Below are positions 20,039-29,185 of a stretch of 64,000 nt of DNA, piece after piece. Within the stretch, counting starts at the first letter, position 1; the number at the start of each line of letters is the position of its first letter. A program made the position numbers and the translations under genes. The notes beneath the pieces were generated by a model, which had not been told where the DNA came from, did no database searches, and saw nothing but the letters and a program-made list of their open reading frames with translations. The DNA comes from Frateuria_A sp051900535 (GTDB lineage: Bacteria > Pseudomonadota > Gammaproteobacteria > Xanthomonadales > Rhodanobacteraceae): assembly GCF_051900535.1 (NCBI RefSeq), contig NZ_JBHZGI010000001.1:1116001-1180000 (forward strand), in the 5' to 3' direction.

Positions 20039-21262
20039 TCACACGCTGCGCGTGGCCACCACCGGAGGCACCGCCGCCGCGCGGATCGCCGGGCCGAGCA
20101 CCGCCATCTGCCCGATCAGCCACAGCGCGATCGCGCCCACCGGAAAGTAGTAGGCGGGCAGCCGTGGCAACTCGTAATGCAGCATCAGGAACAGGTTGAT
20201 GCCGTACGCCAGCACCATGCCCAGCGCGATGCCGATGGTCGCCAGCAGGAAGTTCTCGGTCTGGAAGTAGGTGAGGATGTTGCGGCGCGTGGCGCCCAGC
20301 GCGCGGCGCACGCCGATGGTCCGCCGCCGCTGCGCGACCCAGAAGCTGCCCAGGCCGACGATGCCCAGCGCGGTCACCACCAGCAGCGCCACGCACACGC
20401 CCGCGAGCAGGCCGGCCATGGCGCGGTCGTCCTGGAAGAATTCGGCACGGATCTCGTCCAGCGTCTTCTTCTCCAGGATGATGCGGTGCGGGTCGGTCTT
20501 GCGCAGCGTGGCCACGGCCGCGGCCAGCACGCGGTCGCGCTCCTGCGGCGCGGTGCGGATGACGTAGCGGCTGGCGTTGTCCGAATCCATTCGCAGCGGG
20601 AACACCATCGACCATTGCGCCGTGTCGTCGCCGCCGAACAGCGCCGGACGGATCAGCCCGGCCACCACGCCGACCACCCGCACCGGATCGCCGCCCAGGT
20701 AGATCGTCTTGCCCAGGGCGGACTGGCCCGGCCAGAGCTTCTCGCCGAGCGCGCGGGTGATGATCACGGTGGTGATCTTCTTGGCGAGCTTTTCGTCGCG
20801 GGCGACCAGTCGCATTTCCAGGTACTCGCCCGGCTCGAAATCGCGCCCGGCCACGAGCTGTGCGCCGAAGGTCTTGAGCAGGTTCTCGCCGAAGTACTGG
20901 GTGGCGTTGAGGGTGGCCTGCTTCTGCTTGGGATCGAGCTTGATGCTGGTGTTCCAGGAGCTGTTGGTGAACGGCACCTGGTTGACCAGCGCCACCGATG
21001 TCACGCCCGGAATCTGGCGCAGCGCGGTGAGGTCTTCCTGCGCGTGCGCCTTGGCGTCGGCGGTGTCGCCGATGCCGAAGGCCTGGACCTGGATCAGCTC
21101 GTGCTCGGCCACGCCGCTGACCATCTTCATGCGATCGAGCCGCTGGTTGATGAGGAACACCGCGTTGCAGACGATCGCGCAGGTCAGCGCGATCTCCAGC
21201 ACCAGCAGCAGGGCGGTGATCTTGTGGCGGCGCAGCGTGGAGAGGATCGGAAGGATGTCCAT
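20039..21262 (-). CDS. FtsX/MacB-type ABC permease, B subunit of pair 4
   Basis: 407 residues. It starts MDILPILSTLRRHKITALLL; TM1 carries CNAVFLINQR. The periplasmic part includes LVNQVPFTNSSWNTSIKL and GRDFEPGEY, two stretches that recur in most of the other B subunits. The FtsX domain has VGLGSFWVAQRRRTIGVRRALGA, followed by FQTENFLLATIGIALGMVLA, nearly the same as in B5. It lies nine bases after A4, so the two are translationally linked. Confidence 0.9.
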   Translation of the reverse strand: MDILPILSTLRRHKITALLLVLEIALTCAIVCNAVFLINQRLDRMKMVSGVAEHELIQVQAFGIGDTADAKAHAQEDLTALRQIPGVTSVALVNQVPFTNSSWNTSIKLDPKQKQATLNATQYFGENLLKTFGAQLVAGRDFEPGEYLEMRLVARDEKLAKKITTVIITRALGEKLWPGQSALGKTIYLGGDPVRVVGVVAGLIRPALFGGDDTAQWSMVFPLRMDSDNASRYVIRTAPQERDRVLAAAVATLRKTDPHRIILEKKTLDEIRAEFFQDDRAMAGLLAGVCVALLVVTALGIVGLGSFWVAQRRRTIGVRRALGATRRNILTYFQTENFLLATIGIALGMVLAYGINLFLMLHYELPRLPAYYFPVGAIALWLIGQMAVLGPAIRAAAVPPVVATRSV

Positions 21263-21271
21263 GGGATGCTC

Positions 21272-22573
21272 CTAGTTGCTCTTCAGCTGCAGCGCGGGAG
21301 TGACCTGGCAGGCGCGCCAGGCGGGCAGCAACCCGGCCAGCAGCGAGGCGCCGACGGCCAGCAGGAAGGTCGCCAGCAGCATCGACAGGTCCAGATGGGC
21401 GAGTACGGCGTAGTCCGACGGTTGCTTGCGCACCAGCCACAGCCCCACCAGCGACAGCAGCAGTCCGGCGACGCCGCCGGTAAGACCGATCACGCCCGAC
21501 TCGACCAGCAGCTGCATGAACACCTCGCGGCGCGAGGCGCCCAGCGCACGGCGCACGCCGAGCTCGGGGCTGCGGCGCAGGAACTTGGCCAGCATCAGGC
21601 CCACCGTGTTGACCAGGCACACCAGCAAGAAGCCCAGCGCCAGCCACGCCTGCAGCCGCACGTCACCCGGCACGACCTTGTTGTAGTCCAGCCAGCCCAT
21701 CACGTCGGGCAGGCGCACGTTCGGCGGGCGCTGGAAGCGGCCCAGCGCCTTCTGTTCCTGCGAGTAGTGCACCAGGAACTGCTTGTAGGCGGCGGCCTTG
21801 GCCGGCGTATCCAGCTGCACCCAGAACTGCAGCCACACGCAGGGCGCGGTGTCCATGTGGTCGGGATCGGAGCCCTTGCCCCAGCAATCGGTCGAACCGT
21901 TGCGCCCGAGCTTGAGTTCGTAGGCGGTGGTCAACGGCAGGTACACGCCCTCGTCCTCGGCGTAGCTGCCGTTGTTGAGGTCGTAGAAATGCGGCGTCAT
22001 GCGCCAGGTGTCCAGCACGCCGACGATGCGGAAGGCGACGTCGTTCATGCGCAGGGTCTGGCCGGTGCTGTCGCGGCCCTGGAACAGCTTGTCGTTGAGC
22101 TTGCGCGAGATCACCGCCACGCGCGCATGGGCCTCGTCGTCGGCCGCCGTCCACGCGCGGCCGTAGCGGATCGGCACCTCGAACATGGGGAAGAAATCGG
22201 CCGTGGTGTAGCGCGCATCCTCGAAGAACGGGTCGATCGAGGATTGCGCCGGCTGCAGCGGCACCGCGCCGCCGGTCATCAGCGCCTGCCGGTCGGCGCG
22301 CCCCGCACGCAGCAGGTTCATGCCGTCGGTCCAGGTCACCTGCACCGGCGGATCCTGGTCGGGCTGGTAGCCGTCCATGTCCTGCGGGTCCAGCTGCGGG
22401 TAATACAGCTGCGCGCTCTTGCCGGGCAAAGGATCGCCCGAAAGCACGTGCAGCACGGTCAGCGTCGTCATGCACGCGCCGATGCCCAGCGCGATGGCCA
22501 GCACCATCAGCGCGGTGAGGGCCTTGTTGCGCCTGAGACTGCGCATGGCCAGGTCGAGGTAGTAGCCGAACAT
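21272..22573 (-). CDS. FtsX/MacB-type ABC permease, A subunit of pair 4
   Basis: 433 residues beginning MFGYYLDLAMRSLRRNK. TM1 is followed by LSGDPLPGKSAQLYYPQLDP, a segment shared with A3 and A5 but not with A1 or A2. Cys230 and Cys245 are the paired periplasmic cysteines, in DCWGKG and CVWLQFW. The C-terminal domain carries LMLAKFLRRSPELGVRRALG and ends LPAWRACQVTPALQLKSN. The MacB periplasmic core domain fold is inferred from layout, not tested. Confidence 0.9.
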   Translation of the reverse strand: MFGYYLDLAMRSLRRNKALTALMVLAIALGIGACMTTLTVLHVLSGDPLPGKSAQLYYPQLDPQDMDGYQPDQDPPVQVTWTDGMNLLRAGRADRQALMTGGAVPLQPAQSSIDPFFEDARYTTADFFPMFEVPIRYGRAWTAADDEAHARVAVISRKLNDKLFQGRDSTGQTLRMNDVAFRIVGVLDTWRMTPHFYDLNNGSYAEDEGVYLPLTTAYELKLGRNGSTDCWGKGSDPDHMDTAPCVWLQFWVQLDTPAKAAAYKQFLVHYSQEQKALGRFQRPPNVRLPDVMGWLDYNKVVPGDVRLQAWLALGFLLVCLVNTVGLMLAKFLRRSPELGVRRALGASRREVFMQLLVESGVIGLTGGVAGLLLSLVGLWLVRKQPSDYAVLAHLDLSMLLATFLLAVGASLLAGLLPAWRACQVTPALQLKSN

Positions 22574-22593
22574 TCCGGTTCTCCGTGGCTGGG

Positions 22594-22615
22594 GCCCTCT
22601 TCCGAGCGGAAGAGG
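22594..22615. repeat. hairpin between permease pairs 3 and 4
   Basis: Perfect 10-base arms CCCTCTTCCG and CGGAAGAGGG around AG, a variant of the CCCTCTCCCC family in which both arms have changed together. It lies in the 49-base gap between B3 and A4. Confidence 0.72.
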
Positions 22616-22622
22616 GAAAAAC

Positions 22623-23843
22623 TCATGCGCTGCGCGTGGCTTCCACGGGTGGCACCGCGGCGGCGCGGTGGGCCGGGCCGAACACGGCCACCTGCCCGAG
22701 CAGCCACAGCGCGATGGCGCCGACGGGCAGGTAGTACCAGGGCATGCGGTCCATTTCGTAGTGCTGCATCAGGTACAGGTTGATGCCGAACGCCAGCACC
22801 ATGCCCAGCACCACGCCGGCACCGCTGAGCAGGAAGTTCTCGGTGCGGAAGTAGCTCAGGATGTGGCTGCGCCGCGCGCCGACGGCGCGGCGGATGCCGA
22901 TCTGGCGGCGGCGCTGCGCCACCCAGAAGCTGGTCAGGCCGACGATGCCGAAGGCGGTGACCGCCAGCATCACCGCGCACACCAGCACCAGCATCCAGAC
23001 CATGCTTGCGGCGCCGGAAAAGTACTCGCCGCGCATGTCGGGGAAGGTCTCGCCCTCGGCCACGGCGCCGGGCTCGAGCCCGGCCAGCACGTCTTCGGCC
23101 TGGCGCGCGACGCGGTCGCGATCGGCCGGCGCGCTGCGCAGCACGTAGTAGCCGAGCGCGTCGGTCGGCTGCATCGGGAAAAACGCCGCGTCGTAGATGC
23201 CAGGCAGGCCCGCACCGGCCTGCTTCGGGCGCAGCACGTTCGCCACCACGCCCACCACCTGGTACCAGTACCGGTCCACGTACATCTTTCGACCAAGCGC
23301 CGACTGGCCGGGCCACAGCCGTTCGGCCAGGCGCTCGTTGACGATGGCCACGTGCGTTTGCGGCATGAAGGACGAGCCCATCGAGGCGGTGGCGTAGTCC
23401 TCCGAGGTGAACATCCGTCCCTGCTTGAGGCGCATCCCCAGCGCGCCGTCGGCACCCTCGCCCAGCAGGTACACGTTGGAATTGATGCTGGCCTTGTCGG
23501 TCGGCTTCATGTCCGGCCGCGTGGTGAAGTTGCTGTTCCAGCCGTTGCCGGACAGCGGCATGGTGTTGACCACCGCCACCGCCTCCACGCCGTCGATGCG
23601 GCGCAGCGCATCGAGGTTGCGCGGGATCTCGCTGGCGGCGCGGCCGGGATCGGCACCGGAGAGCGTGACCACGCTCAGGCCCTGCTCGTCGATCGCGTTG
23701 GGCAGGCGGATCTCGCCGGCGCGTTCGCTGATCATGAACACGGCATTGCACAGCACGGCGCAGGCCAGCGCGATTTCCAGCACGATGAGCAGCGCCGGGA
23801 TGCGGTGCTTGCGCAGGCTGGCAAGGATCGGTGCGATTTCCAT
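22623..23843 (-). CDS. FtsX/MacB-type ABC permease, B subunit of pair 3
   Basis: 406 residues starting MEIAPILASLRKHRIPALLI; the frame stays open far upstream into A3 but the ATG at 23843 matches the other B starts. TM1 carries CNAVFMISER. The periplasmic domain includes VVNTMPLSGNGWNSNFTT, close to the same place in B1 and B2. The FtsX part has VGLTSFWVAQRRRQIGIRRA and ends VPPVEATRSA. It begins eight bases after the A3 stop, the tightest joint in the array. Confidence 0.9.
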   Translation of the reverse strand: MEIAPILASLRKHRIPALLIVLEIALACAVLCNAVFMISERAGEIRLPNAIDEQGLSVVTLSGADPGRAASEIPRNLDALRRIDGVEAVAVVNTMPLSGNGWNSNFTTRPDMKPTDKASINSNVYLLGEGADGALGMRLKQGRMFTSEDYATASMGSSFMPQTHVAIVNERLAERLWPGQSALGRKMYVDRYWYQVVGVVANVLRPKQAGAGLPGIYDAAFFPMQPTDALGYYVLRSAPADRDRVARQAEDVLAGLEPGAVAEGETFPDMRGEYFSGAASMVWMLVLVCAVMLAVTAFGIVGLTSFWVAQRRRQIGIRRAVGARRSHILSYFRTENFLLSGAGVVLGMVLAFGINLYLMQHYEMDRMPWYYLPVGAIALWLLGQVAVFGPAHRAAAVPPVEATRSA

Positions 23844-23851
23844 GCGGAACC

Positions 23852-25150
23852 TCAGGCGCTTTTCAGCTGCGGTGCGGGCGAGACCACGCAGGCGCGCCAG
23901 GCCGGCAGCAGCCCCGCGACCAGCGCCGACGCCAGCGCGACGATGAAGGTGAAACCGAACATCGAAGGGTCCAGGCGGGCCAGGCTGGCGTATTCGGCCG
24001 GCTGGTGGCGGATGCCCCACAGGCCCAGTTCGGCGACCACCAGCCCCAGCAGGCCGCCGGCCAGGCCGACCATCGCCGCTTCCACCATGAACTGCCCGAA
24101 GATCGCGCCGCGCGTGGCGCCGAGGGCGCGGCGCACGCCGATCTCGCGCGAACGGCGCAGGCACTTGGCCAGCAGCAGGCCGATGGTGTTGGTCACGCAG
24201 ATCAGCAGGAAGCCGAAGGCAAGCCCGGCCTGCAGCCGCGCGTCGTCCGGGACCACGTTTTCGTTGCGCAGCCACTGCATCACGTCCGGCAGCGCGGTGT
24301 CGGTGCGGTGGAAGCGGCCCTGTGCGATCTGCTCGCGCACGTAGCCGTCGAGGAAGCGCTTGTAGTTGGCCACCGCGGTGGCGTCGGTCAGCTGCACCCA
24401 CAGGCCCAGCCACATGCACGGGGCGGTTTCCAGGTGCTCGATGTCGGCCGCTTCCCAGCAACTGATGTTGTTGGGATCGAGCTGTACCGCCCGTGCCGCG
24501 CGTAGCGGCAGGAAGGCGCCGTCGCCCTCGCCGTAGCTTCGGCCGATGTTGATCGCGTAGAAGCGCGGCTGCGGCGAGAAGTGGTCGAGTACGCCCACCA
24601 CGCGAAAGTCGTGTCCGTTGAGGCGCAGGGTGCGCCCGACGCTGTTGGCTCCGCCGAACAGCTTCTGGTTGAGGAAGTCGGCGATCACCACCACCCGCGC
24701 GCCGGCGGCGTCGTCATCGGCGCTCCAGGCGCTGCCGTAGCGGAACGGCGCGCCGAGCATCGGCAGGAAGTCGGCCGTGGTCATCACCGCGTCGCCGAAG
24801 AACGGCCGCCCGCCCGCATCGCGCGACTGGATCTTGGCCGAGCCCAGCGCCACCAGCGCCTGCCGCGGCGCGCGATGCGCGTCGAACAGGTTGTTGGCGT
24901 CGACCCAGGTGAGGTTCTCCTGCGGCTTGCTCGTGCCCGGGATGTAGCCGTCCTTCGGATACGGGTCGATCTGCGGGTAGTACAGCTGCGCGCTGCGGCC
25001 GGGCAGCGGATCGCCCGAGAGCAGCCGCAGCACCGTCAGCGTGGTGATGCAGGCGCCGATGCCCAGCGCCAGCGCCAGCACCATCAGCGTGGTGAGCACG
25101 CGGTTGCGGCCGAGGCTGCGCAGTGCGAGGTTGAGGTAGTAGCCAAACAT
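23852..25150 (-). CDS. FtsX/MacB-type ABC permease, A subunit of pair 3
   Basis: 432 residues beginning MFGYYLNLALRSLGRNR, with CCAGGAGCC before the ATG at 25150. TM1 runs through LMVLALALGIGACITTLTV. The paired periplasmic cysteines are Cys231 and Cys245 (SCWEAAD, CMWLGLW), only 13 residues apart. LLLAKCLRRSREIGVRRALG replaces the more usual F before LRRS by C. It belongs with A4 and A5 rather than A1 and A2. Confidence 0.9.
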   Translation of the reverse strand: MFGYYLNLALRSLGRNRVLTTLMVLALALGIGACITTLTVLRLLSGDPLPGRSAQLYYPQIDPYPKDGYIPGTSKPQENLTWVDANNLFDAHRAPRQALVALGSAKIQSRDAGGRPFFGDAVMTTADFLPMLGAPFRYGSAWSADDDAAGARVVVIADFLNQKLFGGANSVGRTLRLNGHDFRVVGVLDHFSPQPRFYAINIGRSYGEGDGAFLPLRAARAVQLDPNNISCWEAADIEHLETAPCMWLGLWVQLTDATAVANYKRFLDGYVREQIAQGRFHRTDTALPDVMQWLRNENVVPDDARLQAGLAFGFLLICVTNTIGLLLAKCLRRSREIGVRRALGATRGAIFGQFMVEAAMVGLAGGLLGLVVAELGLWGIRHQPAEYASLARLDPSMFGFTFIVALASALVAGLLPAWRACVVSPAPQLKSA

Positions 25151-25170
25151 CCCAGGCTCCTGGCCATGCT

Positions 25171-25194
25171 CCCTCACCCCCCGCGGGGAGAGGG
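25171..25194. repeat. hairpin between permease pairs 2 and 3
   Basis: CCCTCACCCC faces GGGGAGAGGG with one mismatch around a four-base loop, in the 52-base gap between B2 and A3. It is the least perfect of the boundary hairpins. Confidence 0.65.
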
Positions 25195-25202
25195 ACTCCA
25201 AG

Positions 25203-26435
25203 TCAAACGCTGCGCGTAGCCTCCACCGGAGGCACGCGCGAGGCCTTCACCGCCGGCGCCAGCACCGCGCCCTGCCCCAGCAACAGGAGCATCAGCACGC
25301 CGGTGACCAGGTACAGCGGCGACATCGGCTGCGAACCCATCCGGATCACCAGCCACACGTTCATCGACACCGCGAGCACCACGCCCAGCAGCACGCCGCC
25401 GAGGGTGATCAGCAGGTTTTCGGTAAGGAAGTAGCCGAGGATGTCGCGCTGGCGCGCCCCCAGCGCGCGGCGCACGCCGATCTGCTTGCGCCGCTGGCCG
25501 ACCCAGAAGCTGGTCAGGCCGACGATGCCCGCGGCGGTGATCACCAGCAGCACGGCGCTGACCACGCCCATCAGCACCGCCATGCCGTAATCGGCGTCGT
25601 AGGCGCGCTGCCGGACCTGGGCGAAGGTCATCACGCCGTCGTCCTTCGGGATCATCCGCAGGCGGCTTTGCGCATACAGCGCATCCGGCGCTTCACGCAT
25701 GGCGGCGGCGAGCTGGCCGGGCCGGGCGCGCACCAGGTAGAAGGTGCCGGGGCCGGTGAGCCGGGCCGGCACCAGCACGGCGTTGTAGGCGTAGGCGTTG
25801 GCCCAGCTGCCGGTCATGTGCGCCTGCAGCGTGTCGGTGATGCCGATCACGGTGGAGGGTGCATTGTCGGACGAGACGTAGATCGTCTTGCCCAGCGCCG
25901 AGCCGTGCGGGAACAGCCGGTGCGCCAGGTCCTTGCTGATGAGGATCTGCCGCGCGAACAGCGGGTCACGCATGCCCTGGCTGCCGATCTCGTCCGGGCG
26001 GAAGTTCCGGCCGGCGATCAGGCGCGTACCGAGCGTGGCCAGGCTGTGGTCGTCGGAGAAAAAGATGGCCGTGTCGGTGGTCATCTTCACCTGGTCGGGG
26101 CTGAGGCGCACGAAGTTGTCCCAGCCCGAGCCACGCAGCGGGAAACTGTTGGACGCACTCGCATCCTGCACGGCGGGTAGCCGGCGCAGCGCCTCCAGGT
26201 CGGCACGCATGCGCGCGTCGGCGTCCTGCGGCGAAAGCTTCTCGGGCCAGTCGCTGCGGATCACCAACAGGTCCGACTCCTGGACCCCGCTGGGCCGATC
26301 CATCCGCACCAGCCGCTGCTGGATGATGAATAGCGCGTTGCAGACGATCGCCAGGGTGAGCGCGATCTGCAGTGCGATGAGCGTGGTGCCGCCCTTGTGG
26401 CGGCGCAGTGCGACGAGTATGGGTTTGATGTGCAT
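25203..26435 (-). CDS. FtsX/MacB-type ABC permease, B subunit of pair 2
   Basis: 410 residues. It starts MHIKPILVALRRHKGGTTLI and has CNALFIIQQR in TM1, as in B1. The periplasmic domain contains SNSFPLRGSGWDNFVRL and GRNFRPDE. The FtsX domain reads VGLTSFWVGQRRKQIGVRRA (G in place of A before QRR, shared only with B1), and the C-terminus is VLAPAVKASRVPPVEATRSV. The 3' end is strikingly similar to that of B1 at the DNA level, so these two arose by a fairly recent duplication. Confidence 0.9.
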   Translation of the reverse strand: MHIKPILVALRRHKGGTTLIALQIALTLAIVCNALFIIQQRLVRMDRPSGVQESDLLVIRSDWPEKLSPQDADARMRADLEALRRLPAVQDASASNSFPLRGSGWDNFVRLSPDQVKMTTDTAIFFSDDHSLATLGTRLIAGRNFRPDEIGSQGMRDPLFARQILISKDLAHRLFPHGSALGKTIYVSSDNAPSTVIGITDTLQAHMTGSWANAYAYNAVLVPARLTGPGTFYLVRARPGQLAAAMREAPDALYAQSRLRMIPKDDGVMTFAQVRQRAYDADYGMAVLMGVVSAVLLVITAAGIVGLTSFWVGQRRKQIGVRRALGARQRDILGYFLTENLLITLGGVLLGVVLAVSMNVWLVIRMGSQPMSPLYLVTGVLMLLLLGQGAVLAPAVKASRVPPVEATRSV

Positions 26436-26447
26436 GCGGGGGCCTCG

Positions 26448-27767
26448 TCAGTTCGACTTCAGCTGCCAGGCCGGCTGCACTTTGGCCGCGCGCCAGGTGG
26501 GATAGAGCGCGGCGGCGACCGTGGCCAGCACGGCAACCAGCAGCGTGAGCGCCATCAACGACAGGTCCAGCCGGGCGAGCCGCGCAATTTCCGGCGCGAA
26601 CAGCAGGCCCACGCCACCTACCCCGATCGCGGTGAGCAGCACGCCGAGCAAGCCGCCCGCGGCGCCGACGGTGCCCGCTTCGATCAGGAACTGGCGGTAG
26701 ATCTCGCGCCGCGGGGCACCCAGCGCACGCCGCACGCCGATCTCCGCGCTGCGGCGCATGAACTTGGCCAGCAGCAACCCGATCGTGTTGACCAGGCAGA
26801 TGACGAAGAAACCGAGCGCCACGATCAGCGAGATGCGGCTTTCCGGAGGCACCACGTTTTCGAACGCCAGCCAGTCCTGGACGTCGCGCAGGCGCACGTT
26901 CGGCGCCCAGCGGAACCGCCCGGCGCGTTGCTGCTCGGCCGCATAGCCTTCCAGGAAGTTGCGGTAGGCCGATACCTGCGCGGGCGTGTCGAGCTGCACC
27001 CACACCGGGATCCACGAACACTCGCCGCGCAGCCAGCCTTCGCGTCCGGTGTCGCCGCTGGTGTTGGGCGCACCGCCGCAGTTGTTGCGGCCATCGGTAT
27101 CGATCGCCAGGTCGTCGGCGCGGTTGAACGGCATGTAGATCTGCGGCGCGTCGTCGAAGGCCGAGCCATCGAACAGGTCGAAGTAGCGCGGTTTGGGATC
27201 CCAATGACGCGTAACGCCGACGATGCGGTAGGTATGCCCGCTGAGGTCGATCTCCCTGCCGACGCTGTCGGCGCCGGCGAACAATTGCTCGTTGAGCTCG
27301 TGGCTGAGCACGATCACGCCGGCGCGGCGGTCGTCCTCCTGCGCCGACCACGCCGATCCGTATTCGAAGGGCACGTCGAACATGCCGAAGAAATCGGCGT
27401 TCGTGGCGTAGCCGATCGCCTTGAGCGGCAGGTCGCGGTTGCCCGCGGGCAGCACCGCCAGGGCGATCGGGTAGAGCAGCGTCTGGTGCGGCGCCTTGCG
27501 CGCACGGATCAGCGCGTTGGCGTCGGTGTAGGTCAGCGCCTCGGGCGGTTCGCCATCGTTGTTGTACTGCGGGCCTCGGTTGTCGATCAGTGCGGTGTAC
27601 AGCCGCGAGGACTTTTCCGGAATCGGGTTGCCGGAGACCACCCGGAACACCGACCAGGTGATCATCGAGGCGGCCACGCCGAAGCCGATCGCGATGACCA
27701 TCAGGGCGGTCAGCACGGGGTTGCGGCGCAGGCTGCGCATGCCGAGTTGGAAGTAGTAACCGAACAT
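26448..27767 (-). CDS. FtsX/MacB-type ABC permease, A subunit of pair 2
   Basis: 439 residues beginning MFGYYFQLGMRSLRRNP; the ATG at 27767 was chosen over an upstream in-frame start that would run through the hairpin repeats. TM1 (GFGVAASMITWSVFRVVSGN) is very close to A1. Cys230 and Cys250 bracket 19 residues, the widest spacing among the A subunits, with CSWIPVW as the second motif. The C-terminus ends YPTWRAAKVQPAWQLKSN. The 12-base gap to B2 indicates coupling. Confidence 0.9.
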   Translation of the reverse strand: MFGYYFQLGMRSLRRNPVLTALMVIAIGFGVAASMITWSVFRVVSGNPIPEKSSRLYTALIDNRGPQYNNDGEPPEALTYTDANALIRARKAPHQTLLYPIALAVLPAGNRDLPLKAIGYATNADFFGMFDVPFEYGSAWSAQEDDRRAGVIVLSHELNEQLFAGADSVGREIDLSGHTYRIVGVTRHWDPKPRYFDLFDGSAFDDAPQIYMPFNRADDLAIDTDGRNNCGGAPNTSGDTGREGWLRGECSWIPVWVQLDTPAQVSAYRNFLEGYAAEQQRAGRFRWAPNVRLRDVQDWLAFENVVPPESRISLIVALGFFVICLVNTIGLLLAKFMRRSAEIGVRRALGAPRREIYRQFLIEAGTVGAAGGLLGVLLTAIGVGGVGLLFAPEIARLARLDLSLMALTLLVAVLATVAAALYPTWRAAKVQPAWQLKSN

Positions 27768-27785
27768 CCAGGGGTCCTGTTTGCT

Positions 27786-27932
27786 CCCTCTCCCCCCGGG
27801 GAGAGGGTTGGAGTGAGGGGTCGGGCGGAGCGAGGGCGTCCACGCCGATCCCGAGTTCCAATCCCGCTTTCGATGGAGTGCCGGGCGAGCCCCGCCCCTC
27901 ACCCCAACCCCTCTCCCCTGAGGGGAGAGGGG
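27786..27932. repeat. double hairpin in the spacer between permease pairs 1 and 2
   Basis: This 172-base spacer is the largest in the array. It has two hairpins in opposite orientation: 27786-27807 (CCCTCTCCCC/GGGGAGAGGG, CC loop) and 27908-27932 (CCCCTCTCCCC/GGGGAGAGGGG, TGA loop). Flanking GTTGGAGTGAGGGG and CCCCTCACCCCAAC are also complementary, so the whole spacer can fold on itself. No gene is seen here. Confidence 0.75.
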
Positions 27933-27939
27933 CTCGGAA

Positions 27940-29172
27940 TCACACCGAGCGCGTCGCCTCCACCGGCGGCACGCGCGAGGCCTTCATGGCCGGCGCGAGC
28001 ACCGCGCCCTGCCCCAGCAGCAGCAGTGCGATCACGCCCGCCGCGACGTACAGCAGCGACAGCCGCTCCATCTCGAAATGGCTGACCATCCACAGGTTCA
28101 TGCCGATCGCCAGCGCGGCGCCCAGGATCACGCCGCCGGCGCCGATCAGCAGGTTCTCGGTAAGGAAGTAACTGAGGATGTCGTGCTTGGTTGCGCCCAG
28201 CGCGCGGCGTACGCCGATCTGCTTGCGCCGCTGGCCGACCCAGAAGCTGGTCAGGCCCACGATGCCGGCGGCGGTGATCGCCAGCAGCACCGCGCAGACC
28301 ACGCCCATCAGGATGGCCATGCCACGGTCGCTCTTGTAGGCCTGCTCGCGGACCTGGGCGAAGGTGCGCACGCCACGTTCTTCCGGGATCACGCGCATAC
28401 GGTTGGTCTTGATCAGCAGCGCCGGCACCGCCTTGGTGAGGCGTTCGAGCTGCCCGGGCTGCGTGCGTACCAGGTAGCTGCCGAAGTTGCCGGTGAGCAG
28501 GCGGGGAATCAGCATCGAGTTCTCGGCGAAATTGTTCGCCCAGGAACCCGTCCAGGGCACCTGCAGCCGGTCGACGATGCCGATGATGGTGCTCGGCTTG
28601 GTCTGGCCGGAGTGGTACAGCACCTTGCCCAGGGCATCGCCCTTCGGATAGAGCTTGTGGGCCAGTTCCCGGCTCACGATCACTACCGGCGTGGTGGTGA
28701 ATTCCTTGGCGTCGACCCAGTCGATCTCGTCCGGCCGGAAGTTGCGGCCCGCCACCAGGGTCAGGCCCATTGCGGCCAGCGCATGGTCGTCGGTGAAGTA
28801 GAGCGTGGTGTGCGCCATCTCCTTCTTCGCTTCCGGCGTGATGTTGATGCTGGTCGACCAGCCACCGCCGCGCAGCGGGTAGGAGTTGGACATGGTGGCG
28901 TCGACCACGCCCGGCATCCGGCGCAGCGCCTCCAGGTCGGTCTTGCCCAGCGACGGCGTCGCCTTGTCGTCGGCGCCCACCCAGCGGTTGGCGACGGTCA
29001 ACAGGTTGGTCTCGATCATGCCGGTCGGACGGGAGAGGTGCTCGGTCCGCTGCTGGATGATGAACAGCGCGTTGCACACGATCGCCAGGGTCAGCGCGAT
29101 CTGCAGCGCGATCAGGACGGTGCCGGCCTTGTGGCGCTTGAGGGCGGCGAGAATGGGCTTGATCTGCAGCAT
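27940..29172 (-). CDS. FtsX/MacB-type ABC permease, B subunit of pair 1
   Basis: 410 residues. It starts MLQIKPILAALKRHKAGTVL; TM1 carries CNALFIIQQR. The periplasmic domain has SNSYPLRGGGWSTSINI and GRNFRPDEIDW. The C-terminal domain reads VGLTSFWVGQRRKQIGVRRA and then FLTENLLIGAGGVILGAALA. It follows A1 after 13 bases. The nearest relative in the window is B2. Confidence 0.9.
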   Translation of the reverse strand: MLQIKPILAALKRHKAGTVLIALQIALTLAIVCNALFIIQQRTEHLSRPTGMIETNLLTVANRWVGADDKATPSLGKTDLEALRRMPGVVDATMSNSYPLRGGGWSTSINITPEAKKEMAHTTLYFTDDHALAAMGLTLVAGRNFRPDEIDWVDAKEFTTTPVVIVSRELAHKLYPKGDALGKVLYHSGQTKPSTIIGIVDRLQVPWTGSWANNFAENSMLIPRLLTGNFGSYLVRTQPGQLERLTKAVPALLIKTNRMRVIPEERGVRTFAQVREQAYKSDRGMAILMGVVCAVLLAITAAGIVGLTSFWVGQRRKQIGVRRALGATKHDILSYFLTENLLIGAGGVILGAALAIGMNLWMVSHFEMERLSLLYVAAGVIALLLLGQGAVLAPAMKASRVPPVEATRSV

Positions 29173-29185
29173 CGTCGTCGCTCCT

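Noticed and set aside
19985..22783. 932-codon open frame on the + strand across two permease pairs
   Set aside because: Composition is rich in R, H, Q and G with no fold, and it runs opposite four well-supported permease genes.
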